Shown piece by piece: positions 46,714-54,378 of a stretch of 64,000 nt of DNA. A program made the position numbers and the translations under genes. The notes under the pieces are model-generated. The model did not search any database, was not told the origin of the DNA, and worked only from the letters and a program-made list of their open reading frames with translations. The DNA lies in assembly GCA_021732785.1 (NCBI GenBank), contig JAKFUG010000026.1, forward strand, positions 80,451 through 144,450. Reading direction: 5' to 3'. Position 1 is the first letter of the stretch, and each line of letters starts with the position of its first letter. This DNA is from Planctomycetaceae bacterium (GTDB lineage Bacteria > Planctomycetota > Planctomycetia > Planctomycetales > Planctomycetaceae).

Positions 46714-47376
46714 ATGGGCTTTCACACCGCAAACTACAATGTTTACGTCGCCCTCGGCGATCCGAAGGCTGCACCACTCTGGAAGTGGAAAGCATGGCAA
46801 CGGTTCTTGCCCGCGATCGACCCGCTGATCAATGCCGCACGTGGGAAGCCCGCCGTTCGCTCGACGCAATTCCTGGCCAAACTGGCAGGCGACGTTAAGT
46901 TTGGGCGGCTCGGTTGGAAAGAGGCGGATCACCAGAAATGGTGTCATGGGTCGCCAACAAACAAGGATACTTCTAAGTCGTGGCGTTTTCTGAGTACGGA
47001 AGTCTGGGCACCTGCGTGGACAGCGTGCGAACGCGAAGACTTAGCACCAGACGTATTTCTGTCCATTGCCGACGAATCGCTTGGAGGCGGGCAGCGTAAA
47101 AGCTTGCTGTTCAATTCGGTCGTGATTCTTGCCGTAGTATCGGAGTTGGCCCAACGGCATCCGACTGAGGTAGACATCGCTGTGTCTGCATTGCGAGAGC
47201 TGACCTTGGCGAAGCTACTCGGCTACAAGCGACGCCCTTGGGGCAAGTCCGTCGGGTCGGATGGCTTCACCAATGCGATACAGGATTTGGCCTTCAGCGG
47301 GCTGTTCAAACCGGGTCCGCGCCACAAGGGCGAACTTGGTCTTCACCTATTCGCCGACAAGTGGAAGAAGGTGTAG
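46714..47376 (+). CDS. Cassette gene 1: hypothetical protein, 220 aa
   Basis: This 220-residue protein is rich in Trp and Lys, without signal peptide or membrane span. Notable stretches are WKWKAWQRFLPAIDPLINAARG and LGGGQRKSLLFNSVVILAVV, and it ends KGELGLHLFADKWKKV. I recognise no family. It starts 11 bases after attC-like site 1 with a ribosome-binding site in between, and its stop lies 12 bases before site 2, so it fills one cassette completely. Single-gene packing of this kind is the norm for integron cassettes. Confidence 0.75.
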   Translation: MGFHTANYNVYVALGDPKAAPLWKWKAWQRFLPAIDPLINAARGKPAVRSTQFLAKLAGDVKFGRLGWKEADHQKWCHGSPTNKDTSKSWRFLSTEVWAPAWTACEREDLAPDVFLSIADESLGGGQRKSLLFNSVVILAVVSELAQRHPTEVDIAVSALRELTLAKLLGYKRRPWGKSVGSDGFTNAIQDLAFSGLFKPGPRHKGELGLHLFADKWKKV

Positions 47377-47388
47377 ATCAAAGGGGGC

Positions 47389-47479
47389 CCCTAACAATCG
47401 GTTCAACCGGAGCCGCGGGCCGCGCGGTTTCTGAAATCAATGTTGGTTGGCCGCGGCCCGGTTAACCGTGGCGTTCAGC
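47389..47479 (+). repeat. attC-like site 2
   Basis: CCCTAAC (left half-site) and GTTCAGC (right half-site) enclose long imperfect arms. CGGTTCAACCGGAGCCGCGG pairs with CCGCGGCCCGGTTAACCG, leaving three single unpaired bases on the left arm. Unpaired bases on one side only are a hallmark of attC folding. The next gene's GTG is 18 bases beyond the GTT core. Confidence 0.75.
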
Positions 47480-47496
47480 GACGGAGGAACCCGAAA

Positions 47497-47805
47497 GTGG
47501 CAAACCCGGAAGCGGAATCGGATGGTGCCCCGGCCAATCCGGGGGCCGGGATGAAGACCCTTGGCGGGCGCATGGTCGCGGTGTGCTTCGTCTGCATGTT
47601 CCTCGGACGGACGGTGGTGAGCGCGGCCTTCCCGGAGCTGAAGGGGAAGGGGATCCCACCCGCCATGTGGTTCGTCTTGGTCCCGATCTGGGCGGTCGGG
47701 ATAATCGGGCTGGGGCTCATGCTCGCCGGCTGGGTCCGGGGCAAGACGGCCGAACCCGGCGCTGCACCCGACCGGGGCGGCACGAAGGGTTTCCCCGAGG
47801 TGTAG
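47497..47805 (+). CDS. Cassette gene 2: small two-span membrane protein
   Basis: This 102-residue protein has two membrane segments, about residues 24-42 (MVAVCFVCMFLGRTVVSAAF) and 54-75 (MWFVLVPIWAVGIIGLGLML). A short polar N-terminus and a charged tail flank them. The GTG start at 47497 has GGAGG 9 bases upstream; the longer frame from 47440 would begin inside the attC site. It is followed at once by attC-like site 3. No family is recognised. Its GC content looks higher than that of the neighbouring cassettes. Confidence 0.72.
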   Translation: MANPEAESDGAPANPGAGMKTLGGRMVAVCFVCMFLGRTVVSAAFPELKGKGIPPAMWFVLVPIWAVGIIGLGLMLAGWVRGKTAEPGAAPDRGGTKGFPEV

Positions 47806-47808
47806 TCC

Positions 47809-47851
47809 GCTCAACCGCCCCGGCCGGTGTGACTGAGCGGGGTCGTTATCC
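47809..47851 (+). repeat. attC-like site 3 (short, weaker)
   Basis: GCTCAAC fits the left consensus RYYYAAC exactly; the right half-site GTTATCC only partly fits GTTRRRY. AACCGCCCCG pairs with CGGGGTCGTT with two mismatches. At 43 bases it is shorter than usual, so it is the least certain site. Its position 4 bases after a stop codon supports it. Confidence 0.5.
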
Positions 47852-47909
47852 GACTGAAATCCAACTCGCGTGCCCGACGACAACCCATACGCTTCGAGAA
47901 CCTTTTGGC

Positions 47910-48266
47910 ATGACAAAATTCACAGACCATGACGCCTATATCGCTGCGGCACCTGAGACGCTTCAACCTCTGTTGGTTCAACTTCGCGCACAACTCGCTC
48001 AAGTTCTTCCTGACGCAGAAGAGTTAATCATGTACGATATGCCCGGATTCGGGTTCGGAAAGACGATCGTTGCGGGCTACGCGGCATTCAGCAAGCAATG
48101 TGGCCTCTACGTCAGCAAAGGCGCCATCACCGCCCTTGCCGACGAGATTGCTGCCGCAGGGCTCAAAGCAACCAAGACCGGTGTCACCTTTTCAACGGGA
48201 AAGCCCATCCCTGATAAACTGGTCAAAAAACTCGCGCTGGCATCGCGAAAAGAGCTTGGGGTTTGA
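47910..48266 (+). CDS. Cassette gene 3: DUF1801 (YdhG/YdeI-like) family protein
   Basis: This 118-residue protein matches the DUF1801/YdhG fold. It has an N-terminal helix with PETLQPLLVQLRAQLAQVLPDAEELIMYDMPGFGF, the family's conserved E-x-(I/L)-x-Y-x-M-P-x-(F/Y) motif, then FSKQCGLYVSKG and a C-terminal GKPIPDKLVKKLALAS. The function of the family is unknown; members are small cytoplasmic proteins often found in cassettes and mobile DNA. Start: ATG 47910; the open frame upstream runs through the preceding cassette and is not protein-like. The GC content is lower than that of host genes. Confidence 0.85.
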   Translation: MTKFTDHDAYIAAAPETLQPLLVQLRAQLAQVLPDAEELIMYDMPGFGFGKTIVAGYAAFSKQCGLYVSKGAITALADEIAAAGLKATKTGVTFSTGKPIPDKLVKKLALASRKELGV

Positions 48267-48395
48267 CCACAACGGTTTGCGACGCTGACGTCGGAGCCGG
48301 CTTCCTCTTTGGGGAACGGGGGACGGTTGCACATCCGAACAGAAGACGGGGTGGAACACCAGATTCCCTATAGGATCGAATAAAAGAAGGTAGAC

Positions 48396-48455
48396 ATGGC
48401 CGAGCGCGTCTACATCGAGACTACACCCGAGGAACTTTTGGAATCGAAGCCATGA
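48396..48455 (+). pseudogene. 19-codon remnant of a PIN-domain toxin gene
   Basis: An ATG with AAGAAGG in front reads MAERVYIETT-PEELLESKP and stops at TGA, overlapping the next ATG. The first ten residues match the start of PIN-domain toxins (xRVYIETTxPS). The rest matches the end I associate with the same proteins (TPEELLE..P), as if the middle of the gene were removed in frame at a shared Thr codon. The family match is from memory. Confidence 0.5.
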
Positions 48456-48694
48456 ACGATCCGATTGTGGACGAGGTGCGGAAAGTGCGTGACGCACACG
48501 CTGCCCGCTTCAATTACGATTTACACTCCATTTTCCTGGACATCAAGAAGCGAGAAAAGGAGCGTGGCCTCGTTTTCGTTGGCGGTGTTGCGCGTCAGCC
48601 CCTGCCGAATAAAACGCTACAGCCGACCGGGGTCGCTATTCCGGTTTCTCCAGATTCAACGTGTCCTGAGGCGGCCCCTGCGGCTGAGCTTTAA
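48452..48694 (+). CDS. Solitary antitoxin-like protein
   Basis: This 80-residue protein has an N-terminal half MNDPIVDEVRKVRDAHAARF followed by NYDLHSIFLDIKKREKERG. That is the pattern of small proteins encoded directly after PIN-type toxins in cyanobacteria and planctomycetes, taken to be antitoxins. Its ATG overlaps the stop of the toxin remnant by 4 bases. From about residue 50 the reading frame runs through attC-like site 4 and ends at the site's TAA, so the last 30 residues derive from the recombination site. With the toxin gone it may be neutral, or may counter a related toxin elsewhere. Confidence 0.65.
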   Translation: MNDPIVDEVRKVRDAHAARFNYDLHSIFLDIKKREKERGLVFVGGVARQPLPNKTLQPTGVAIPVSPDSTCPEAAPAAEL

Positions 48695-48702
48695 CGTTCG
48701 GC
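48604..48702 (+). repeat. attC-like site 4
   Basis: The left end GCCGAATAA and right end GTTCGGC pair as GCCGAA/TTCGGC. Inner arms CGCTACAGCCG...CCGGGG and CCCCTGCGGCTGAGC pair with single unpaired bases. The right part AGCTTTAACGTTCGGC is shared base for base with site 5, so the two are recently related. Confidence 0.72.
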
Positions 48703-48723
48703 GTCTTGGCGAGGGGCGCTTCC

Positions 48724-49485
48724 ATGTCCGATGCCTGGGACTTCTACTTCGCGAATGTCAATGACGTGATCGCGTCGCTATTCGTCGATCTCGGCATTCG
48801 TGATTCGGTGCCAGATCCCGAGCGGCCCTGGCTGTTGTGGGCTTGGGTGTATTTTCGCCAGCCGCGCGACGACGGCCTTTCAAGTTCCGAGGAAGCCCCC
48901 ACCTTGAATGAGATCGAAGATGCGTTAACGAATGAGGTGACGAAGACGACGCAAGCCGAACTGGTGGGGCGAATCACAACTGCGGGTCGCAGGGAATTTT
49001 ATTTCTATGGACCGCAACCGGACCATTTCGAGAAGGCTGTTGCTAGCGCCTTGAAGCGCTTCCAAGATTATGAATTCGACATGGGCACGAAAGAAGACGC
49101 TGACTGGTCACAGTATTTGAACGTCCTATTTCCTTCGCCAGAGGACCACCAGCGAATCAAGAATCTGCATGTCATCGAGCAGCTTGAGAAGCACGGCGAC
49201 GCCTTGAAAAAACCACGCCTTGTAAATCACTGGGCCTATTTCGAATCGCCACAGGACCGGAACAAATTCACTGCGAAGGCCGTTAGCGCCGGTTTCAAAG
49301 TTGCCGCTCAGTCCGAAAGTGAGAATTCGGAAGCAGAGCGCCCTTTCGGAGTAAACCTCGCGCGAGTTGATCGCGTCGATTGGGATTCGATCAACGAAGC
49401 CACGCTGTTGCTGTTTCGGTTGGCACAAGAGGTCAACGGTGACTACGATGGTTGGGAGACGTCTGTCGAGAAGGACGACGGCTAA
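48724..49485 (+). CDS. Cassette gene 4: DUF695-RraB domain protein
   Basis: This 253-residue protein has an N-terminal DUF695-like half with WDFYFANVNDVIASLFVDLG (4-23) and REFYFYGPQPDHFEK. The C-terminal half resembles the RraB (ribonuclease E inhibitor) fold: VIEQLEKHGDALKKPRLVNHW, then AYF and a final NGDYDGWET motif. This fusion is known as a family of unknown role; an RNA-turnover function is only suggested by the RraB name. Start: ATG 48724 with GAGGGG upstream, 22 bases beyond the GTT core of site 4. Its stop codon lies inside the left half-site of site 5. It is more AT-rich than host genes. Confidence 0.82.
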   Translation: MSDAWDFYFANVNDVIASLFVDLGIRDSVPDPERPWLLWAWVYFRQPRDDGLSSSEEAPTLNEIEDALTNEVTKTTQAELVGRITTAGRREFYFYGPQPDHFEKAVASALKRFQDYEFDMGTKEDADWSQYLNVLFPSPEDHQRIKNLHVIEQLEKHGDALKKPRLVNHWAYFESPQDRNKFTAKAVSAGFKVAAQSESENSEAERPFGVNLARVDRVDWDSINEATLLLFRLAQEVNGDYDGWETSVEKDDG

Positions 49486-49576
49486 CAAGTCGCTTCAGCA
49501 GACCGGGGCCGCATTTCGGCTTCTCGGAGTTCAAAGGTTACTCGGCGGCCCCGGCGGCTGAGCTTTAACGTTCGGC
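49480..49576 (+). repeat. attC-like site 5 (array end)
   Basis: GGCTAAC (left) and GTTCGGC (right) flank arms in which ACCGGGGCCGC pairs with GCGGCCCCGG. CGCTTCAGC pairs with GCTGAGC with one unpaired base. The 30-base apical region is variable. The core TAA doubles as the stop codon of the preceding gene. No cassette-like gene follows; the next gene is a host sugar dehydrogenase. Confidence 0.75.
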
Positions 49577-49764
49577 GGCTCAATCCGTACCCTCTCTCGG
49601 TTGATCGCCGCTTTCTCCGCTCGGCCAGCGGCGGGGTCTCGATTGGCGGGGGTGAAATTCGCATTGTCGCGAGTTTGCGCCACTGCTATTATCGCCGTGT
49701 TCGCATGGAGTCCCGCAAGCCCCCCAGTGTGGTGAATTCGCCACTCGCGCAAGGATGCCCGCCG

Positions 49765-51090
49765 ATGAGTCACGAACGACTCGCCCAAAAAATTCAGTCC
49801 AAGCAAGCCCTCATCGGTGTGATCGGGCTGGGATATGTCGGCCTGCCCCTCATCCGCGCCTTCACGGCCAGCGGGTTTCGCTGCCTCGGCTTCGATGTCG
49901 ACCAAACCAAAGTCGACAAACTGACCGCCGGGCAAAGCTACATCAAACACATTGACTCCTCCGCCATTCAGGCCCTGATCACCGAGAAAAAGTTCGAGCC
50001 GACTTCCGATATGGGTCGGCTCGGTGAAGCGGACTGCATCATCATCTGCGTCCCCACGCCGTTGAATGAAAGTCGCGATCCCGATCTGAGCTACATCGAA
50101 GGGACGGCACACGCCATCGCGAAAACGTTGCGGCCGGGGCAGCTCGTGGTGCTGGAAAGCACGACGCATCCGACCACCACGCGCGTGAATGTGCTGCCCG
50201 TTCTCGAAGCAACGGGCCTCAAAGTCGGGCAGGATTATTTCCTCGCCTTCAGCCCGGAACGTGAAGACCCCGGCAATCCGCACTTCCAGGCGGCGACCAT
50301 TCCCAAGGTTGTCGGCGGCTACGACACCAACAGCGGTGACCTCGCCTGTGCGATGTATGGTCACGCGGTGGTGAAGGTCGTCCGGGCGTCGAGCATGGAA
50401 GTCGCCGAGGCGTGCAAGATCCTTGAAAACACCTACCGTGCCGTGAACATTGCGCTCGTCAATGAGCTGAAGATGCTCTACGACAAGCTCGGCATCGACG
50501 TGTGGGAAGTCATCGACGCCGCGAAGACGAAACCGTTCGGTTTCCAGGCGTTTTACCCCGGTCCCGGCCTCGGTGGACACTGCATTCCGATCGATCCGTT
50601 CTACCTCACGTGGCTCGCTCGCAAGCATGGCGAACAGACGCGGTTCATCGAACTCGCCGGGGAAATCAACACCCACATGCCGCACTATGTAGTGAATCGG
50701 CTGGGTGAATTCCTGAACGATAATTGCAAGTCGATTAAAGGGAGCAAAGTCGCCCTGTTGGGCGCCGCCTACAAGAAAGACGTGGACGATCCGCGGGAAA
50801 GCCCGTCGTTCGAGTTGATGAAACTGCTGCTGCGTCGCGGAGCGGTGTTGACGTACAACGATCCGCATGTGCCCTCGCTGCCGAAGATGCGGCACTATCC
50901 CGATCTCCCGGCGATGGACAGCCAGGCCCTCACGCCGGAGTATCTTGCGTCCCAGGATTGCGTGCTGATTTCGACCGACCACTCGGCGTACGATTACGAC
51001 TTCATCGTCCAGCACAGCAAGATGGTGCTCGATACGCGGAATGCGACGAAGACCGTCGTCCGCCATCGGGAAAAAATCCGCAAGGCGTAA
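49765..51090 (+). CDS. UDP-N-acetylglucosamine/mannosamine-type nucleotide-sugar dehydrogenase
   Basis: This 441-residue enzyme of the UDP-glucose/GDP-mannose dehydrogenase family oxidises a nucleotide sugar to its uronic acid, using two NAD+. Visible are the Rossmann motif GVIGLGYVGLP (about 19-29), the ENTYRAVNIALVNE helix, the catalytic Cys273 in GGHCIPIDPFYL, and the C-terminal domain with LLGAAYKKDVDDPRESPS. The pattern is closest to WecC/TviB-type N-acetylhexosamine dehydrogenases. The product feeds surface polysaccharide. Start: ATG 49765, preceded by AAGGA; the longer frame from TTG 49675 is unlikely. The ClpX-type zinc-finger gene follows 6 bases later. Confidence 0.92.
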   Translation: MSHERLAQKIQSKQALIGVIGLGYVGLPLIRAFTASGFRCLGFDVDQTKVDKLTAGQSYIKHIDSSAIQALITEKKFEPTSDMGRLGEADCIIICVPTPLNESRDPDLSYIEGTAHAIAKTLRPGQLVVLESTTHPTTTRVNVLPVLEATGLKVGQDYFLAFSPEREDPGNPHFQAATIPKVVGGYDTNSGDLACAMYGHAVVKVVRASSMEVAEACKILENTYRAVNIALVNELKMLYDKLGIDVWEVIDAAKTKPFGFQAFYPGPGLGGHCIPIDPFYLTWLARKHGEQTRFIELAGEINTHMPHYVVNRLGEFLNDNCKSIKGSKVALLGAAYKKDVDDPRESPSFELMKLLLRRGAVLTYNDPHVPSLPKMRHYPDLPAMDSQALTPEYLASQDCVLISTDHSAYDYDFIVQHSKMVLDTRNATKTVVRHREKIRKA

Positions 51091-51096
51091 CCGCCG

Positions 51097-51492
51097 ATGA
51101 CGACTGAAGACCCCACGCCCCGGCCGGATGACCCCGCGTCACCGACAACCGGGGCGTGTTGTTCTTTCTGCGGTCTGCCTTCCCACGCCGGTCGTCCGAT
51201 CGTGGAATCACCCGATCAGACGGCGTATGTCTGCGGTGATTGTGCCCTCAAATCGGCGACGGTCATCTTCGCCCATAAACAGACGTTGGCTTACAAGCTC
51301 GTCATGGGTCTGATCCCCCTCGCGTGTTTCTTCGCGCTCGGCGGAGCACTCATCGTCTATTTTCTGGATCCCGAATTCCCGATGGAAACGCCCATTGGGG
51401 TCGGTTTGGTGCTGCTCGGCTGCATGGGTTGCCAGGTTCTGCACTTCTGGTGGCCGACTGATGACCTGCTGCCACGGCGGCCCTGGTTCTGA
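51097..51492 (+). CDS. ClpX-type zinc-finger membrane protein
   Basis: This 131-residue protein has a four-cysteine zinc finger of the ClpX type (CSFCG at about 22-26, YVCGDC at 45-50), with the GRPIVESP spacer typical of that fold. Two membrane spans follow, about 68-90 (LVMGLIPLACFFALGGALIVYFL) and 98-112. ClpX fingers dimerise and bind substrates or adaptors; here the finger would face the cytoplasm. It begins 6 bases after the sugar dehydrogenase stop, so it is co-transcribed with it. The function is unknown. Confidence 0.75.
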   Translation: MTTEDPTPRPDDPASPTTGACCSFCGLPSHAGRPIVESPDQTAYVCGDCALKSATVIFAHKQTLAYKLVMGLIPLACFFALGGALIVYFLDPEFPMETPIGVGLVLLGCMGCQVLHFWWPTDDLLPRRPWF

Positions 51493-51932
51493 TTGCCGGG
51501 CGGTCGGCGCATTCCTGCTCTTCGGGTTTCCGAAGAACGGAAGACTATCGTAATCGATTGTAACGCATAGCCTTGCGGCATCAAAAGTGCCGCGGCCGAC
51601 GAATCAACCGGTCGTGATCTTGCGTCTGACTAATCCGATTGCGTGGACTTTTCCGGTTACGTCGACTCTGGCGGTCGCAACACACTTTCATGATCGAAAG
51701 CAATTGTTGCGCCTGATGTTCCGACAAGTCCGATCATGCTAGAGAGACCTACGGGCCTGAAGGCGCTCTCTGGATGGGCCGTAAGGGGTCGGCACAGTCG
51801 GTCGTGTTGCGTCGTCCGCCACTTCCCGCGTAATCGGAAAGGGGACGGTTGAACTCGGCCCTGTTCGACTGACAAACGTAAACGTGGTCGACTCCGGAAC
51901 AGACGTCCACACACTTGAACAGGGAGTTCTTG
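51493..51932. other. Upstream region of the porin gene
   Basis: About 440 bases with no supported gene. It contains a moderately AT-rich segment (about 51540-51720), likely to hold the porin promoter. No clear promoter consensus or hairpin stands out. Confidence 0.4.
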
Positions 51933-53396
51933 ATGTCCGCTTCTCGTGGAATTCGCTTTACCGATTACCTGGGAGCTGGCGTCTCCCTCGTGTTCGGTTC
52001 GGCGGCGGTGATGTTCAGCACGGCGATTTACGCCGCTGACAATTGCACCCCTGCCACCTGTACGCCGACTGGCCCCGATTGCCAGCAATGTCAGAAGGTG
52101 TTTGAAGACGCCGCTCTCAAATTGAAGAATCTGGATCCCGGTAGCTGCACGCCGAATGGTTGTGCCGCTCCCACGGGTCCCGTTGCCCCCGCTTGCGAAC
52201 CGACGGCCTCGGCCTGCGATCCGTCAAACGTCTTCGGCGAAACGGCTTGCGGTGGTGCCGGTGGCTTCGAAAACTGGACCCTGCTCGATTCGTTCACCGA
52301 CGCGTGTGGCAACAACGCGCTGAAGTGCAACGGCTACCAACTCGGTGGCTGGACCCAGGTCGGCTACCAGAACCGTCCGGACGGTGCCTTCACCGGTAAC
52401 GGCGTGTTCAACAATCTCTACTTCGGCGACGCCGGCAATCTCCCGAACGCCCGCGAATGGGTTTCGGTGAACCTCAATCAACAAGGTCTGTACTTCGGCA
52501 AAGTGGCCGACGGCAGCAACGGCGTTGGTTTCGGTTTCCGCCTGGAATCGATCTTCGGTGTCGACGGCAACGAAGCCCAGTCGTTCGGTAACCCCGCCGG
52601 CGATTACGACTTCCTCGCCGGTTACGATCATGGCATCTACGAATGGGCGTTGCCCCAAGTCTACGGCGAAGTCGCCTACCAGAACGTGTCGGTCAAGGTC
52701 GGTCACTTCTATACCCCCGTCGGGTACGAAGTCATTCCGTCCGGCGGCAACTTCTTCCTCAGCCGTCAATTGACGTTCTACAACAGCGAACCGTTCACCC
52801 ACACCGGGGCCTTAGCCACCATCAAGGTGAATGATAAGCTGCAAGTCCTCACCGGCTGGACGCTGGGGATGGACACCGGCTTCGCGCAACTGAACGACGG
52901 CAATTCGTACCTCGGCGGCTTCATCTATCAGATGACCGAAAAGACGAACCTGACCTACATGATGACCGCCGGTGATCTCGGCTGGCGTGGTAACGGGGCG
53001 ATCAACAGCGCCATCCTGACCCACAACTGGACCGACAAATGGTCCTCGGTGCATCAGCTCGACTTGCTCGGCAGCGACCTCACGGTCGGCGGCGTACCGA
53101 CGAACTTCGCCACCACCGGCATCACGGGTGACTCGATCGGCCAGATCAACTATCTGTTCTATCAAGCCACCGACAAAGTGAAGCTCGGTGCGCGCCAGGA
53201 ATGGTACAAGGCTGACGGTGTTTCCTACAACACCTTCACCTACGGTGTGAACTACAAGCCGCTCAAGAATATCGTGGTTCGCCCGGAAGTCCGCCACATG
53301 TGGTCACCCGGTGCCAACAACACCGCCGCCGCTCCCGGCCGCGGCAGCCTGTTCAACGCCACGGTTGTCGGCATCGACGCCATCTGGACGTACTAA
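51933..53396 (+). CDS. Outer-membrane beta-barrel porin (BBP2-like)
   Basis: This 487-residue exported protein has a signal peptide ending IYA-AD. A Cys-rich N-terminal segment follows, with Cys at about 9 positions in the first 100 mature residues. Alternating amphipathic beta-strands rich in Gly, Tyr, Asn and Phe fill the rest, ending in an aromatic residue (DAIWTY) as outer-membrane barrels do. The stretches GWTQVGYQNRPDGAFTG, GHFYTPVGYEVIPSGGNFFLS and VVRPEVRHMW match the planctomycete BBP2 (porin_OmpL1-like) family. ATG 51933 has GGGAG upstream. The Cys-rich segment may be disulfide-linked at the cell surface. A terminator hairpin follows. Confidence 0.85.
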   Translation: MSASRGIRFTDYLGAGVSLVFGSAAVMFSTAIYAADNCTPATCTPTGPDCQQCQKVFEDAALKLKNLDPGSCTPNGCAAPTGPVAPACEPTASACDPSNVFGETACGGAGGFENWTLLDSFTDACGNNALKCNGYQLGGWTQVGYQNRPDGAFTGNGVFNNLYFGDAGNLPNAREWVSVNLNQQGLYFGKVADGSNGVGFGFRLESIFGVDGNEAQSFGNPAGDYDFLAGYDHGIYEWALPQVYGEVAYQNVSVKVGHFYTPVGYEVIPSGGNFFLSRQLTFYNSEPFTHTGALATIKVNDKLQVLTGWTLGMDTGFAQLNDGNSYLGGFIYQMTEKTNLTYMMTAGDLGWRGNGAINSAILTHNWTDKWSSVHQLDLLGSDLTVGGVPTNFATTGITGDSIGQINYLFYQATDKVKLGARQEWYKADGVSYNTFTYGVNYKPLKNIVVRPEVRHMWSPGANNTAAAPGRGSLFNATVVGIDAIWTY

Positions 53397-53422
53397 CGCC
53401 TGAATGAGCGACGATGGATTCA

Positions 53423-53458
53423 GAAGAAGCCCGGGGAATGCGTTCCCTGGGCTTCTTC
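53423..53458 (+). terminator. Rho-independent-like terminator after the porin gene
   Basis: GAAGAAGCCCGGGGAA (53423-53438) pairs with TTCCCTGGGCTTCTTC (53443-53458) with one mismatch and a 4-base loop. A short T-containing stretch (GCTTTGTTG) follows. It lies 27 bases past the porin stop. Confidence 0.75.
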
Positions 53459-53548
53459 GCTTTGTTGATCTTGCCCTGATGACGGGTTTTCCGGTACGAA
53501 TCCCGGTTGGCCGCATGGGCTTGGCAACCGAAGGACCGGGAACCCGCG

Positions 53549-54286
53549 ATGAATCCATTCAAAAAAGCCTGGCGGAAACTCACACGACCGACGACCATCG
53601 TCGAAAACGGCGTCAAGCTGTTTCTCGGCCCCGTCGCGCAGACCCGCTGTGCCAATGGAATTTATTCCGGCAAGCACGAGCTCCCGGAACGCGAAGTCGT
53701 CGGCAAGACCCTCGAACCGCACGATGTCGTCCTGGAAATCGGTGCGGGCGTCGGCATGGTCACCATGCAGTGTTGCCGCCAGATTGGTTCCGAGCGCGTT
53801 CACACCTGCGAAGCCAATCCCGCGCTGTTGCCGGTGTTGCAGAAATCGTGTGAATTGAATGGCTTCGAGCCGGAACTCATCTCGGGGATGGTGGGCATCG
53901 AAGCCGGGTCGGAAGAATTCTTCGTTGCGGCGCAGTTCGTGTCGTCGTCCCGGTTCGCGCGCGGGGAAGCGGTCGAGAACCGCGAAAAAACGACGGTGCC
54001 GGTGTTGTCGTTGCCGTCACTGTTAAGCCGCATACGGCCGACGTATCTGATCATGGACGCGGAAGGTGCGGAGGCGGATTTGCTGGACGCGCGGGTGAAC
54101 CTCGCCTGCCTCAACAAGGTCTGCGTGGAAGTCCATCCGAAGATCATCGGCAACGCGGCGATTAACCAAATCGTCCGCACGCTCGCCGAACAGGGCCTGC
54201 ATTTAAGCTGGTCGCAAAGTCGCGGCGTGGTGTTGTTCTTTGAACGGACGCAACCCGCACCGCAGGTCGCTCGCGCCGCCGCGTGA
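53549..54286 (+). CDS. FkbM-family SAM-dependent methyltransferase
   Basis: This 245-residue protein has a class I methyltransferase core: motif I VVLEIGAGVGMVTMQCC (about 59-75), motif II EANPALLPVLQKSCELNG, and the FkbM-type VPVLSLPSLLSRIRPTYLIMDAEGAEADLL stretch. The metal- or substrate-binding acidic MDAEGAE is typical of the family, whose members O-methylate sugars and natural products. The start at 53549 follows GGGAACCCGCG; a longer frame from 53507 lacks a better signal. A hairpin repeat follows directly. The substrate is unknown; cell-surface sugar is plausible. Confidence 0.85.
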   Translation: MNPFKKAWRKLTRPTTIVENGVKLFLGPVAQTRCANGIYSGKHELPEREVVGKTLEPHDVVLEIGAGVGMVTMQCCRQIGSERVHTCEANPALLPVLQKSCELNGFEPELISGMVGIEAGSEEFFVAAQFVSSSRFARGEAVENREKTTVPVLSLPSLLSRIRPTYLIMDAEGAEADLLDARVNLACLNKVCVEVHPKIIGNAAINQIVRTLAEQGLHLSWSQSRGVVLFFERTQPAPQVARAAA

Positions 54287-54293
54287 GATTCAT

Positions 54294-54367
54294 GAGCGGC
54301 ACGGCGCTAGCCGCCGGTTCTTCTGAATGCGGCTGTCCCGGAACCGGCGGCTAGCGCCGTGCCGCTC
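54294..54367. repeat. Hairpin repeat (GAGCGGCACGGCGCTAGCC family), copy 2
   Basis: The 27-base arms at 54294-54320 and 54341-54367 are the same as those at 39344-39406, with a different 20-base loop. It separates the convergent methyltransferase and MFS genes, starting 7 bases past one stop and ending 12 bases before the other. Confidence 0.88.
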
Positions 54368-54378
54368 ACGGAACAGAC

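Larger units (their letters stand above)
46637..49576 (+). mobile_element. Integron gene-cassette array without integrase (CALIN)
   Basis: Five sites with attC-like structure (46637-46703, 47389-47479, 47809-47851, 48604-48702, 49480-49576) all point the same way. Each follows a short plus-strand gene or opens the array. Each gene starts soon after the preceding site's GTT core, as in integron cassettes. Cassette genes are small, unrelated to each other and differ in base composition from their surroundings. No integrase gene is in the window. Three sites are strong, one is moderate and the short one is weak. Confidence 0.7.

Noticed and set aside
48267..48395. Possible additional attC site between the DUF1801 gene and the toxin remnant
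   Set aside because: CCACAAC and GTTGCAC half-sites are present, but the bases between them do not form convincing paired arms.
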